Source: Sphingobacterium thalpophilum
GTDB taxonomy: Bacteria; Bacteroidota; Bacteroidia; Flavobacteriales; Flavobacteriaceae
NCBI GenBank assembly: GCA_943325255.2
Contig: CALPOS020000006.1
Span: forward strand, 1 to 24,604
Length of the DNA: 24,604 bases
Reading direction: 5' to 3'
Both the position numbers and the translations under genes were made by a program. The notes beneath the pieces were generated by a model. That model was not told where the DNA came from. It saw only the letters and a list, made by a program, of their open reading frames with translations, and did no database searches. This document shows positions 7,748-15,468 of this stretch, piece by piece. Every line of letters begins with the position of its first letter. Position 1 is the first letter of the stretch.

Positions 7748-9220
7748 ATGGCTGCCAAATTCAAAATGTCGATGCTTTCTCTGCGAATTAGGATCTTCCT
7801 TTCGATGATTGTATTGATTTTGATTGCGTCTATTTTGATGGCGTCTATTTCGATCATTCAATTTAAAAATGAAGCCAAAGACTATCATCAAGAGCGATTA
7901 GAACGGAAAGAAACCGCCATCAAAGAGCACATCAATTATGTTCTTTCTACATCAACTTATCCACTTACGTCAAGAAATTTAGGATTGATTTTTAAAGATA
8001 AAATTCACGAATTAGCGCAAATTCACAATCTCGAAATCAACATTTACAGTCTCAACGGAAAACTGCTTAAGTCGTCAAAAGCCTCATTTTCTATTGATAC
8101 AGTTTCGCCACCAATTCCAAAATATATCTTGAAATTAGTACAATCGTCTATCGAAAAAAGATACGTTGACATCAAAAACATAGACGGCGTCAAGAACCGA
8201 TCCTCCTACAGTCAGATTAAAGACGAGAAATTCAAACCACTAGGAATTTTGAACTTACCTTATGTTGAAGACGATGGTTTTTACGAAAAAGAACTTCAAA
8301 GTTTCCTGATTCGATTGGGGCAAGTGTACTCGTTTATGTTGGTCATTGCTTTTGCTTTGGCGTATTTTCTATCAACGTATATCACCCAATCACTCAAGAC
8401 CATTTCCGACAAGTTGAGCGAAACCAGTTTGAATCAGAAAAACGAAAAAATTGTTTTAGAAGCCAACAGCAAGGAAATTAATTTGCTGATCAAAGCCTAC
8501 AACGGCATGGTCGATGAACTCGAAAAAAGCGCGGTGAAATTAGCACAAAGCGAACGAGAAGAAGCGTGGCGGGAAATGGCAAAACAAGTGGCGCACGAAA
8601 TCAAAAATCCATTGACGCCTATGCGATTGACGGTGCAAAGTTTTCAACGAAAATTTGACGCCAACGATCCAGAATTACCTCAAAAATTGAAAGATTACAC
8701 CGAAACTTTAATTCAACAAATTGATACGATGAGTGCCGTTGCGTCTGCCTTTTCGAATTTTGCCTCGATGCCTGCACAGCAAAACGAGAACCTCAACGTG
8801 GTGGAAGTTGTTGAATTGGCGTTGGATATTTTCAACGAAGAGTTTATTGTTTTTGAAAGTGAGGAAAAAGAAATCACATCTAAAATGGATCGTACCCAAT
8901 TGATTCGAATCATCACCAATCTGGTTAAAAACGCCATTCAATCGATTCCGGAAAATCAAGAATACAAATCGGTTTTGGTGTCCGTTCGTCGCCATCCGAA
9001 AGAAGTTATCATATTGGTGAAAGACAACGGAATTGGTATTGAAGATCAGTTTTTAGATAAGATTTTCGAACCCAAATTTACGACCAAAAACAGCGGAATG
9101 GGACTCGGATTGGGAATTATTAAAAACATTATTGAAAATTACAAAGGAACAATTACATTTGAATCTGAATACGGAAAAGGCACGACTTTTATGGTAGCGC
9201 TTCCATTAATACAAACCTAA
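7748..9220 (+). CDS. NtrY-like membrane sensor histidine kinase, no adjacent response regulator
   Basis: The 490-residue protein has an N-terminal membrane segment (about 17-37), a putative extracytoplasmic region of about 150 residues with no domain I recognise, a second segment (about 191-212), a HAMP-like linker (about 213-265) and a kinase core. H-box: EMAKQVAHEIKNPLTPMRLT with phospho-acceptor His283. N-box: NLVKNAIQSIPEN (391-403). G1: DNGIGI (426-431). F-box: FEPKFTTKNSG. G2: GMGLGLG (450-456). The sequence resembles NtrY-type kinases. No response-regulator gene lies in the window. It begins 2 bases after hemJ and ends 3 bases before the crotonase gene, so it is very probably cotranscribed with hemH-hemJ. 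The signal sensed is unknown. Confidence 0.93.
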   Translation: MAAKFKMSMLSLRIRIFLSMIVLILIASILMASISIIQFKNEAKDYHQERLERKETAIKEHINYVLSTSTYPLTSRNLGLIFKDKIHELAQIHNLEINIYSLNGKLLKSSKASFSIDTVSPPIPKYILKLVQSSIEKRYVDIKNIDGVKNRSSYSQIKDEKFKPLGILNLPYVEDDGFYEKELQSFLIRLGQVYSFMLVIAFALAYFLSTYITQSLKTISDKLSETSLNQKNEKIVLEANSKEINLLIKAYNGMVDELEKSAVKLAQSEREEAWREMAKQVAHEIKNPLTPMRLTVQSFQRKFDANDPELPQKLKDYTETLIQQIDTMSAVASAFSNFASMPAQQNENLNVVEVVELALDIFNEEFIVFESEEKEITSKMDRTQLIRIITNLVKNAIQSIPENQEYKSVLVSVRRHPKEVIILVKDNGIGIEDQFLDKIFEPKFTTKNSGMGLGLGIIKNIIENYKGTITFESEYGKGTTFMVALPLIQT

Positions 9221-9223
9221 ATT

Positions 9224-10006
9224 ATGAACTACGACAATATACTGGTTGCCAAAGAAAATGCGATCGCAACCATTACCATCAATCGCCCAACGAAACTCAA
9301 TGCACTCAATGTAGTAACTATTCAAGAATTGCATCACGCTTTTAACACTTTGGAGTTAGATCCCGCAACGAGAGTAATTATACTCACCGGAACTGGAGAA
9401 AAAGCTTTTGTTGCCGGCGCCGACATCGCTGAGTTTGCTCACTTCTCTGTAGAAGAAGGTGCGCAATTGGCAGCTCAAGGGCAAGAATTGTTGTTCGATT
9501 TTGTAGAAAAACTGCGCACTCCAGTAATTGCTGCCGTAAATGGATTTGCGCTCGGCGGCGGATTAGAATTGGCTATGGCTTGTCATTTTAGAGTGGCGTC
9601 GGATAACGCAAAAATGGGCTTGCCGGAAGTTTCCTTAGGCGTTATTCCGGGTTATGGAGGCACACAAAGATTACCGCAATTAATAGGAAAAGGTCGCGCG
9701 ATGGAAATGATCATGACCGCCGGAATGATTACTGCTGACGACGCTTACAGAGTGGGTTTGGTGAATCACGTTGTCACTCAATCCGAACTTTTAGCTTTCT
9801 GCCAGGGAATCGCAGAACGCATCTTGAAAAACTCTCCTGTTGCGATTAGTCAAGCAATAAAAGCGGTGAATGCGAATTTCAAAGACGGCGTCAACGGTTA
9901 CGAAACTGAAATAAAATCGTTTGGAAAGTGTTTTGGAACAGAAGATTTTAAGGAAGGAACGACTGCGTTTTTGGAGAAAAGAAAAGCGGATTTTAAAGGG
10001 AATTAG
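9224..10006 (+). CDS. Enoyl-CoA hydratase/isomerase (crotonase) family protein
   Basis: A 260-residue crotonase. The oxyanion-hole regions AFVAGADIAEF (61-71) and AVNGFALGGGLELAMAC (104-120) are intact. Glu115 and Glu135 (in GLPEVSLGVIPGYGGTQRLP) have the same 20-residue spacing as the catalytic pair Glu144/Glu164 of rat enoyl-CoA hydratase, so true hydratase activity is likely. Probable role: hydration of trans-2-enoyl-CoA in fatty-acid or amino-acid degradation; the exact substrate cannot be read. It starts 3 bases after the kinase stop and is the last gene of the hemH unit. The convergent HD-domain gene ends only 9 bases away, with no clear terminator between. Confidence 0.93.
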   Translation: MNYDNILVAKENAIATITINRPTKLNALNVVTIQELHHAFNTLELDPATRVIILTGTGEKAFVAGADIAEFAHFSVEEGAQLAAQGQELLFDFVEKLRTPVIAAVNGFALGGGLELAMACHFRVASDNAKMGLPEVSLGVIPGYGGTQRLPQLIGKGRAMEMIMTAGMITADDAYRVGLVNHVVTQSELLAFCQGIAERILKNSPVAISQAIKAVNANFKDGVNGYETEIKSFGKCFGTEDFKEGTTAFLEKRKADFKGN

Positions 10007-10015
10007 TATTCAACT

Positions 10016-10669
10016 TTATTTCTCCCCATCCCATTCCGCATAAAACTGCGATAGGAATGTTTCCATAAATCGGTGGCGTTCTTGCGCGATTTGCTTCCCG
10101 GTTTCGGTGTTCATTTTGTCTTTTAATAGCAACAATTTTTCGTAGAAATGATTGAGTGTTGGTGCGTCACTCGACTTATATTCTTCTTTCGTCATCCGAA
10201 GATTTGGCGCAATCGACGGATCGTATAGCGGTCTGTTTTTGAATCCACCATAGTTGAACGTTCTCGCAATACCAATCGCTCCAATTGCGTCTAGTCGATC
10301 TGCATCTTGCACAATTTCGAGTTCTTTCGAGTGGAATTTCTTTTCGAAATTGCCGCCTTTGAAGGAAATATTTTCGATGATGTTGAGGACATGTGCGATC
10401 GTTGCTTCATCAACTGATTCTCCTTCAAGAAATGCGCGCGCGGTTTTGGGCCCAATACTTTCGTCGCCATCATGAAATTTACTATCCGCAATGTCATGCA
10501 ATAACGCGCCCAATTTAACAACCACTTCATCGCACTTTTCAGACTGCGAAATCAACAAACTATTTCTGTAAACGCGTTCAATATGAAACCAATCGTGTCC
10601 GCCTTCAGCATCTGCTAATTGTTGTTTTACGAATTGTATTGTTCTTGAAATTAAGTCGGGATTATTCAT
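10016..10669 (-). CDS. HD-domain phosphohydrolase
   Basis: A 217-residue protein of the HD superfamily. Metal-binding positions are visible: GGHDWFHIERV (His25, His29), LGALLHDIAD with the His58-Asp59 doublet, and VQDADRLDAIGAIGIAR (Asp122, Asp124). The layout resembles the YedJ-type small HD hydrolases, whose substrates are mostly unknown; nucleotide or phosphate-ester hydrolysis is the family expectation. It lies 74 bases downstream of the desaturase gene on the same strand, separated by an AT-rich inverted repeat that may stop transcription. It is convergent with the crotonase gene. Confidence 0.88.
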   Translation of the reverse strand: MNNPDLISRTIQFVKQQLADAEGGHDWFHIERVYRNSLLISQSEKCDEVVVKLGALLHDIADSKFHDGDESIGPKTARAFLEGESVDEATIAHVLNIIENISFKGGNFEKKFHSKELEIVQDADRLDAIGAIGIARTFNYGGFKNRPLYDPSIAPNLRMTKEEYKSSDAPTLNHFYEKLLLLKDKMNTETGKQIAQERHRFMETFLSQFYAEWDGEK

Positions 10670-10680
10670 TAAGATGGATT

Positions 10681-10727
10681 AAAAAATGTTGAATCTTAAA
10701 GTCTAATAACTTCAAAATTCAACATTT
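10681..10727 (-). terminator. AT-rich inverted repeat, candidate terminator after the desaturase gene
   Basis: AAATGTTGAAT (10684-10694) and ATTCAACATTT (10717-10727) are perfect 11-bp inverted arms with a 22-base loop. On the minus strand the right side ends in a run of six T (10686-10681), as in an intrinsic terminator, though the stem is weak because it is AT-rich. The arm sequence recurs (12 of 13 bases) at 11775-11787 on the other side of the desaturase gene, so it may instead be a dispersed repeat. Confidence 0.45.
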
Positions 10728-10743
10728 CTATTTCTTATTAAAA

Positions 10744-11733
10744 CTATCTTGCTACTGCTGGTTCCACCCATTTAAAGACAAATGAATCTGGCGGAATCAC
10801 CATTCTTTCAGAAACTTTTGCCATTCTAGCTGGAAGTTTCATTAAATAATCACGTGCTTTTTCAGCTTCGTCCGTCAAACCTGTGATTTTATCAATCTCC
10901 CATTTATCGATTAGTTTTTGCATGATCTCTACATAGTCATTCGCTGTGTAAACACCGATGCGCTGGGCCGAATTCGAAAATTGTTCGAAGGCAGAACTAA
11001 TTTTCTCGCCAGATTCTCTCAAAAATCCTGCAGGCATGGTGATTTTGTTTTTCATCATATAATTAAACGCCAACATCATTTCGCTAGGATCTACTTTGAA
11101 AATCTGCGTGACAAATTCACTATAGGCATGGTGGTGACGCATTTCGTCGCCTGCAATCATCTTACACATTTTCGACAGTTTGTTATCGCCGTAGGTTTTG
11201 GCCAATTGCGACACTCGATTATGAGAAACATAAGTGGCTAATTCTTGGAAAGAAGTATATACGAAGTTTTTATAAGGATCTCTTCCCGTTCCTATATCAA
11301 ATCCGTCGGAGATCAAATGCTGCGTGGTAATTTCGACTTCCCGCATATTAACACGTCCTGATAAATACAGATATTTATTTAAAACGTCTCCGTGACGGTT
11401 TTCTTCGCCAGTCCATTGTCGAACCCATTTTGACCAGCCGTTGCGTTCGACATTATCAACACCTTCTACGTCCATTAACCAAGATTCGTAGGTTGGTAAC
11501 GCTTCTTCGGTAATCGTGTCGCCCACCATGGCCACCCAAAAATCATACGGCAAGTCTTTGGCTAGTTCGCGAAGTTCTTTCACTTCTTCAAAAAAAGTAT
11601 CGCTTTCGGAATTAGGTAAAAAGTCAGTCGGTTGCCAAATTTTTTCAACTGGAATCAAATATTCCTCCATGAAACCTTCTACTTTGTTTTCTAGAAACTG
11701 CATCACTTCTAGACGGATGTTTTTTATAGACAT
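10744..11733 (-). CDS. Soluble acyl-ACP desaturase (plant stearoyl-ACP desaturase family)
   Basis: Introduces a cis double bond into acyl-ACP using a diiron centre, O2 and ferredoxin-type electrons. The 329 residues align well by eye with the castor enzyme: GDTITEEALPTY (Glu76), EENRHGDVLNKYLYLSGRV (Glu111, His114), YTSFQELATYVSH (Glu164) and GDEMRHHHAY (Glu197, His200) supply all six iron ligands, corresponding to castor E105, E143, H146, E196, E229 and H232. Thr167 matches castor Thr199. No membrane segment or plastid transit peptide is present. It is followed by an HD hydrolase and preceded, 58 bases upstream, by an acyltransferase gene, suggesting membrane-lipid unsaturation. Regiospecificity cannot be predicted. 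Related inverted repeats lie on both sides. Confidence 0.94.
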   Translation of the reverse strand: MSIKNIRLEVMQFLENKVEGFMEEYLIPVEKIWQPTDFLPNSESDTFFEEVKELRELAKDLPYDFWVAMVGDTITEEALPTYESWLMDVEGVDNVERNGWSKWVRQWTGEENRHGDVLNKYLYLSGRVNMREVEITTQHLISDGFDIGTGRDPYKNFVYTSFQELATYVSHNRVSQLAKTYGDNKLSKMCKMIAGDEMRHHHAYSEFVTQIFKVDPSEMMLAFNYMMKNKITMPAGFLRESGEKISSAFEQFSNSAQRIGVYTANDYVEIMQKLIDKWEIDKITGLTDEAEKARDYLMKLPARMAKVSERMVIPPDSFVFKWVEPAVAR

Positions 11734-11739
11734 TATTAA

Positions 11740-11787
11740 TTTTAGATTTTAGATTCTGGATTTTAGCGACTACTAAATGCTGAATCT
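11740..11787. repeat. 7-bp tandem repeat plus inverted repeat between acyltransferase and desaturase genes
   Basis: Heptamers TTTTAGA, TTTTAGA, TTCTGGA and TTTTAGC run from 11740 to 11767. Overlapping them, AGATTCTGGATTT (11751-11763) pairs with AAATGCTGAATCT (11775-11787) at 11 of 13 positions around an 11-base loop. The right arm matches 10684-10696 at 12 of 13 bases. Patterns are directly visible; function unknown. Confidence 0.5.
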
Positions 11788-11791
11788 ACAT

Positions 11792-12523
11792 TTATATCAG
11801 TGAATTTACAATTGATGTTTCGGTTCGTGTCATCAAGTCTTCAAAAGAAAAATCTTTGACTGCCATTGGCTTATGAACGGTAAAGGTAATACGATTTCCC
11901 ATACCTAAAGGAAAAAATCCAAATTTTACTAATTTCCAAGAACCGTTTATGGTGATAGGAACTACATAAGCAGAAGGCGCATATTTGCATAATATTTTCA
12001 ATCCACTTTGCGCAAATTCCTTTGGTTTTCCGTCTTTGCTTCTGGTTCCTTCAGGAAAAATAACTGCAGTTCGGTTATGCAATTCGATATAGTCAGCTAA
12101 TTTCTTTATCGTCGGAATCGCTTGCTTAGGATCTTTTCTATCAATCAGAACTGAACCACCATGATTTAGATTGTAGGAGATGCTCGGAATTCCTTTGCCC
12201 AATTCTTTTTTACTGACAAATTTGGGATGAAACTTTCTCAAAAACCAAATAATCCCAATAATGTCATAAAGACTTTGATGATTGGCAACCACAATTAGAG
12301 GTGCGCTTTCCGGAATATCCGCTCTATTCTCAAATTTGAAAGTTGTTCCTATAACGTTTGCAACTCGCAACAAAAAAAAATTCAAGTAGTCAACACTTTT
12401 TTTATGGGCTTGGTAACCAAATACGTTAAAGCAAACCCATTGAATTGGATGAAAAACAATCAAACCCAACAAAAACAATAGCACCACTAATGCTGATAGA
12501 GGATAAGAAAGGATTTTTTCCAT
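11792..12523 (-). CDS. 1-acyl-sn-glycerol-3-phosphate acyltransferase (PlsC family)
   Basis: A 243-residue membrane acyltransferase that should convert lysophosphatidic acid to phosphatidic acid or acylate a related lipid. An N-terminal hydrophobic segment (about 8-26) anchors it. Catalytic block I is VVANHQSLYDIIG (His82, Asp87), block III is VIFPEGTRSKDG (Glu158, Gly159), and VLIDRKD corresponds to block II. The FPEGTRS wording is closer to canonical PlsC than in the second acyltransferase at 14655-15398. It precedes the acyl-ACP desaturase on the same strand, so the pair may feed unsaturated chains into phospholipids. TATTTTTG lies 14 bases before its ATG. Confidence 0.92.
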   Translation of the reverse strand: MEKILSYPLSALVVLLFLLGLIVFHPIQWVCFNVFGYQAHKKSVDYLNFFLLRVANVIGTTFKFENRADIPESAPLIVVANHQSLYDIIGIIWFLRKFHPKFVSKKELGKGIPSISYNLNHGGSVLIDRKDPKQAIPTIKKLADYIELHNRTAVIFPEGTRSKDGKPKEFAQSGLKILCKYAPSAYVVPITINGSWKLVKFGFFPLGMGNRITFTVHKPMAVKDFSFEDLMTRTETSIVNSLI

Positions 12524-12537
12524 TTAAAAAATTTTGC

Positions 12538-12545
12538 CAAAAATA
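12538..12545 (-). promoter_or_regulatory. Candidate -7 promoter element for the first PlsC-type gene
   Basis: Minus-strand TATTTTTG fits TAnnTTTG, 14 bases before the ATG at 12523. No TTG is found at the expected -33 distance. Confidence 0.4.
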
Positions 12546-12646
12546 CTAAAAATAATTTCTTTTTCGATTGTTTACCCTCTGAGAATTGAGCTATTAATTT
12601 AACAATTGATGCAGAAAATCTTCAATCTTACCCACAAAATATAACT

Positions 12647-12654
12647 TAGTTTTG
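12647..12654 (+). promoter_or_regulatory. Candidate -7 promoter element for the TPR gene at 12684
   Basis: TAGTTTTG fits TAnnTTTG, 29 bases before the ATG. The -33 match is poor. Together with the element at 12538-12545 it makes the 160-base gap a divergent promoter region; I see nothing else in that gap. Confidence 0.4.
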
Positions 12655-12683
12655 AATTGTAAACACCAAACAAATCTTATAAC

Positions 12684-13487
12684 ATGCCACGTACAATATT
12701 TATTCAAATCCTACTTCTTTTTTACAGTAGTCTAATTTTAGGGCAAATTAGAAAACAACCCAATATCCAATTCGAAACAGATTATTTTAACGCCGTAGAC
12801 CATTGGGTTGTTTTGCCCCAAAAAACATCAGAACTAAATTATCTATTGGGCTATATCTTCTTGGATGAAGTCGTAGGTTTTACATTTACCTTCCATAGTG
12901 AATTATCTATCGATTCGTTTTCGAATTGGAAACTTCAACCTAACTCGCAATATTACATTGCGAAAAGAACACTGGACATGAAAACGCCTCCTATTTATAT
13001 CTTGAAAGACGAACAAATAGCCGCGCTTCATTTACCAGAAAAACCGCTTTGGTTAAAACTCGCTGATGAACGGCAAAAAACCCCAGAAGATTTGGTCCTT
13101 TTGGGCTACCAGTATAATAAAGTGCAAAAAAGCGATTTGGCTTTACCCTTTTTAGAAAGTGCTTTATCCTTGAAACCAAATGCCAAAAACTTAATTTTCG
13201 AATTGTCGTTTGCCTACAATTCTTTGGGTGAATACGAAAAAGCAATTGCCCTTCTAAAAAGCGAACTAAAACAAGATGCAAAAAATTATATGCTCTATCG
13301 AGAACTCGGGTATGCACTCTTACAACTTAATGAATTCGAAGAAGCTGAAAAAGTATATGAATTAGGAATGAAAATGTGCCCTAACACCAACCAGCAAAGA
13401 GAAATGGCGATTGATATGACACAAACATTTTTTGCCATAAAAGATGAAAAAAGATTTGAAAAGTGGGCGGCAATCTTGAGAAAATAG
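12684..13487 (+). CDS. Secreted TPR-repeat protein with unassigned N-terminal region
   Basis: A 267-residue protein with an apparent signal peptide (PRTIFIQILLLFYSSLILGQ, 2-21), an N-terminal region of about 110 residues that I cannot assign, and TPR units from about 130 to the end: LALPFLESALSLKPNAKNLI, LSFAYNSLGEYEKAIALLKS and LGYALLQLNEFEEAEKVYE are three recognisable helix pairs. TPRs act as protein-binding scaffolds; partner and process are unknown. It is monocistronic, divergent from an acyltransferase gene and upstream of recA on the same strand with a 122-134 base gap. Confidence 0.85.
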   Translation: MPRTIFIQILLLFYSSLILGQIRKQPNIQFETDYFNAVDHWVVLPQKTSELNYLLGYIFLDEVVGFTFTFHSELSIDSFSNWKLQPNSQYYIAKRTLDMKTPPIYILKDEQIAALHLPEKPLWLKLADERQKTPEDLVLLGYQYNKVQKSDLALPFLESALSLKPNAKNLIFELSFAYNSLGEYEKAIALLKSELKQDAKNYMLYRELGYALLQLNEFEEAEKVYELGMKMCPNTNQQREMAIDMTQTFFAIKDEKRFEKWAAILRK

Positions 13488-13557
13488 CAGCTAAATAATA
13501 GTCGTTTTGAAAATAAATATAATGCTGATAACTTTTTAAAATCGACAAATTATAGCC

Positions 13558-13588
13558 TTGCAACTTGAGAAAAAAGGAAGTATTTTTA
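13558..13588 (+). promoter_or_regulatory. Candidate recA promoter
   Basis: TTG at 13558-13560, a 20-base spacer, then TATTTTTA at 13581-13588, one base off TAnnTTTG. It gives a leader of roughly 15-30 nt. I see no LexA-type palindrome in the recA upstream region that I would stand behind. Confidence 0.45.
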
Positions 13589-13621
13589 CGAAAAATAAGT
13601 GTATCATAAATGAAGGAAAAG

Positions 13622-14626
13622 ATGAGTTCAGAAAAAGAAGCCAAATTAAAAGCATTACAACTAACGCTTGATAAACTTGACAAAACTTACGGAAAAGGAA
13701 CCGTAATGAAAATGGGAGATAGAGCCGTTGAAGAAGTAGAAACTATTTCTTCGGGATCTTTGGGATTGGATTTAGCATTAGGTGTAAATGGATATCCTAA
13801 AGGACGAATTATTGAAATCTACGGGCCTGAATCTTCTGGAAAAACAACCTTGACTTTACACGCGATTGCAGAAGCTCAAAAAGCGGGCGGTATTGCTGCT
13901 TTTATAGATGCTGAACATGCGTTCGATAGAAATTATGCAGAGAAATTAGGCGTTGATATTGAAAACCTAATTATTTCTCAACCAGATAATGGAGAACAGG
14001 CGTTAGAAATTGCAGAAAACCTAATTCGATCCGGTGCTATTGATATCGTGGTGATCGACTCGGTAGCAGCATTAACTCCAAAAAGTGAAATTGAAGGCGA
14101 AATGGGTGATTCTAAAATGGGATTACACGCGCGTTTGATGTCGCAAGCGTTGCGAAAATTGACTGGAACCATCAGCAAAACACATTGCACCGTATTTTTC
14201 ATCAACCAATTGAGAGAGAAAATCGGCGTGATGTTCGGAAATCCAGAAACAACAACCGGAGGAAATGCCTTGAAGTTTTACGCTTCGATCCGTTTGGATA
14301 TTCGTCGTTCTTCTCAAATAAAAGAAGGTGACAACGTTATTGGTAATAGAACAAAAGTAAAAGTCGTTAAGAATAAAGTGGCTCCACCATTCAAAACGGC
14401 AGAATTTGATATCATGTACGGTGAAGGTGTTTCGAAAACAGGCGAAATCTTAGATTTAGCTGTAGAGTTTGAAATCATCAAAAAAGCAGGTTCATGGTTT
14501 AGCTATGGCGACACGAAATTAGGTCAAGGTCGAGATGCCGTTAAGGTTTTGATTAAAGACAATCCTGAATTGGCAGATGAATTAGAACAAAAAATCAAAG
14601 CCTATATAAAGGATCATGAAGCATAA
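13622..14626 (+). CDS. recA: Recombinase RecA
   Basis: ATP-dependent strand-exchange protein for homologous recombination and repair. With the chosen start it has 334 residues. Walker A is GPESSGKT (68-75), Walker B is in IDIVVIDSVAAL, the L1 loop region is LTPKSEIEGEMGD, the L2 region lies around FGNPETTTGGNALKF, and the C-terminal domain follows. An in-frame ATG at 13610 would add MKEK; I prefer 13622 because flavobacterial RecA proteins typically begin MSSEKEAKLKAL and the ATG is preceded by AAGGAAAAG. The shorter start also gives a less cramped leader from the proposed promoter. A strong terminator follows the stop by 5 bases. Confidence 0.97.
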   Translation: MSSEKEAKLKALQLTLDKLDKTYGKGTVMKMGDRAVEEVETISSGSLGLDLALGVNGYPKGRIIEIYGPESSGKTTLTLHAIAEAQKAGGIAAFIDAEHAFDRNYAEKLGVDIENLIISQPDNGEQALEIAENLIRSGAIDIVVIDSVAALTPKSEIEGEMGDSKMGLHARLMSQALRKLTGTISKTHCTVFFINQLREKIGVMFGNPETTTGGNALKFYASIRLDIRRSSQIKEGDNVIGNRTKVKVVKNKVAPPFKTAEFDIMYGEGVSKTGEILDLAVEFEIIKKAGSWFSYGDTKLGQGRDAVKVLIKDNPELADELEQKIKAYIKDHEA

Positions 14627-14631
14627 ATAAG

Positions 14632-14656
14632 AAACCCGATTCGTTCGGGTTTTTTT
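14632..14656 (+). terminator. Rho-independent terminator of recA
   Basis: AAACCCGA (14632-14639), loop TTCGT, TCGGGTTT (14645-14652) form a perfect 8-bp stem with a T-run continuing to 14656. It begins 5 bases after the recA stop. The stop codon of the convergent acyltransferase gene (14655-14657) lies in the T-tract, so the hairpin may limit transcription from both sides. Confidence 0.88.
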
Positions 14657-15398
14657 ATGTCTTTATTAATTGATCATAGATTACTTGATAAACTTGCTCT
14701 TTGACTTCTTTGATGTCTTTTTTGTTTTCGATGGTTTTGCCAATTGTTGGAATTAATGGATGAATAAAAACCCTCATTAATCCTGGGCTACCACTGAAAA
14801 AAGTATAGGAAAATCTCTTTTTATTATCCATAAAAGTTAAAGGCGCTATTGGAATCTGATGCTCAATCGCCAACCGAAAAGCGCCGTCTTTAAAGTCATC
14901 AAGCACTATCGATTCGTCAGCGGGAACGCCGCCTTCAGGAAAAATACAAATACTCAACCCCTGATTGAGTCGCTTTTGAGCTCTATTAAAAACCTCCATT
15001 CTACTTCTAGAACTATTTCTATCTACTAAAATGCAGGTGCGTTTGTAGAAAAAACCAAAAAGTGGAATTTTTGTTAATTCTTTCTTACCTACAAAAACAA
15101 ATGGGTTTTTAACTACGGCTAACATCAACATGATGTCGGTCATTGAAGTGTGATTGCCCACAAACATATAGCTCTTGTCCATCGCGATGTCTTGTTCTGA
15201 TTTGACTTTCCAGTAAAAACCAGAGGTAATCAAAATGAACTTTGCCCATATCCTCGCCATGACAAAAAAGTACCGATACCATTCTTCTTTTAAAATCGAA
15301 ACAACCAAAAATGGAAACATAATTATAATTGGAACGCCCATCATCAGGTAAAACCAAATGCGCCAAAGGATCCAAAAAATAATTTTTATGATTTTCAT
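14655..15398 (-). CDS. Lysophospholipid acyltransferase family protein (PlsC-like)
   Basis: A 247-residue acyltransferase with a long hydrophobic N-terminus (about 4-35). Block I is FVGNHTSMTDIMLM (His83, Asp88); VGKKELTKIPLFG and ILVDRNS form the middle blocks; block III is ICIFPEGGVPADES. FPEGG in place of FPEGTRS separates it from the PlsC-like protein at 11792-12523, so it may prefer another lipid acceptor. The exact substrate (lysophosphatidic acid or an amino-lipid precursor) cannot be decided. It converges on recA across a shared terminator and diverges from trpS over 70 bases. A TACTTTTG element ends only 5 bases before its ATG, so its mRNA may be nearly leaderless. Confidence 0.9.
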   Translation of the reverse strand: MKIIKIIFWILWRIWFYLMMGVPIIIMFPFLVVSILKEEWYRYFFVMARIWAKFILITSGFYWKVKSEQDIAMDKSYMFVGNHTSMTDIMLMLAVVKNPFVFVGKKELTKIPLFGFFYKRTCILVDRNSSRSRMEVFNRAQKRLNQGLSICIFPEGGVPADESIVLDDFKDGAFRLAIEHQIPIAPLTFMDNKKRFSYTFFSGSPGLMRVFIHPLIPTIGKTIENKKDIKEVKEQVYQVIYDQLIKT

Positions 15399-15403
15399 GT
15401 CTT

Positions 15404-15437
15404 CAAAAGTAAGAATTCAATCCTTAGTTTTTCCCAA
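15404..15437 (-). promoter_or_regulatory. Candidate promoter of the second PlsC-like gene, abutting the start codon
   Basis: On the minus strand TTG (15437-15435), a 23-base spacer and TACTTTTG (15411-15404), a full -7 match. Only 5 bases separate it from the ATG at 15398, the same spacing as at the HU/SPOR gene. Confidence 0.5.
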
Positions 15438-15443
15438 ATCATT

Positions 15444-15451
15444 TACCTTTG
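15444..15451 (+). promoter_or_regulatory. Candidate -7 promoter element for trpS
   Basis: TACCTTTG fits TAnnTTTG exactly, 17 bases before the trpS ATG. A TTA triplet at 15424-15426 with a 17-base spacer is a weak -33. It interleaves with the divergent promoter at 15404-15437. Confidence 0.5.
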
Positions 15452-15468
15452 ACAAAATTTTGTAGCAT

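Noticed and set aside
11792..15398. The two PlsC-like genes around recA as a duplicated pair marking an insertion of the TPR-recA block.
   Set aside because: Their sequences differ in length, in the FPEGT/FPEGG motif and outside the catalytic blocks, so recent duplication is not supported; several PlsC paralogues per genome are normal.
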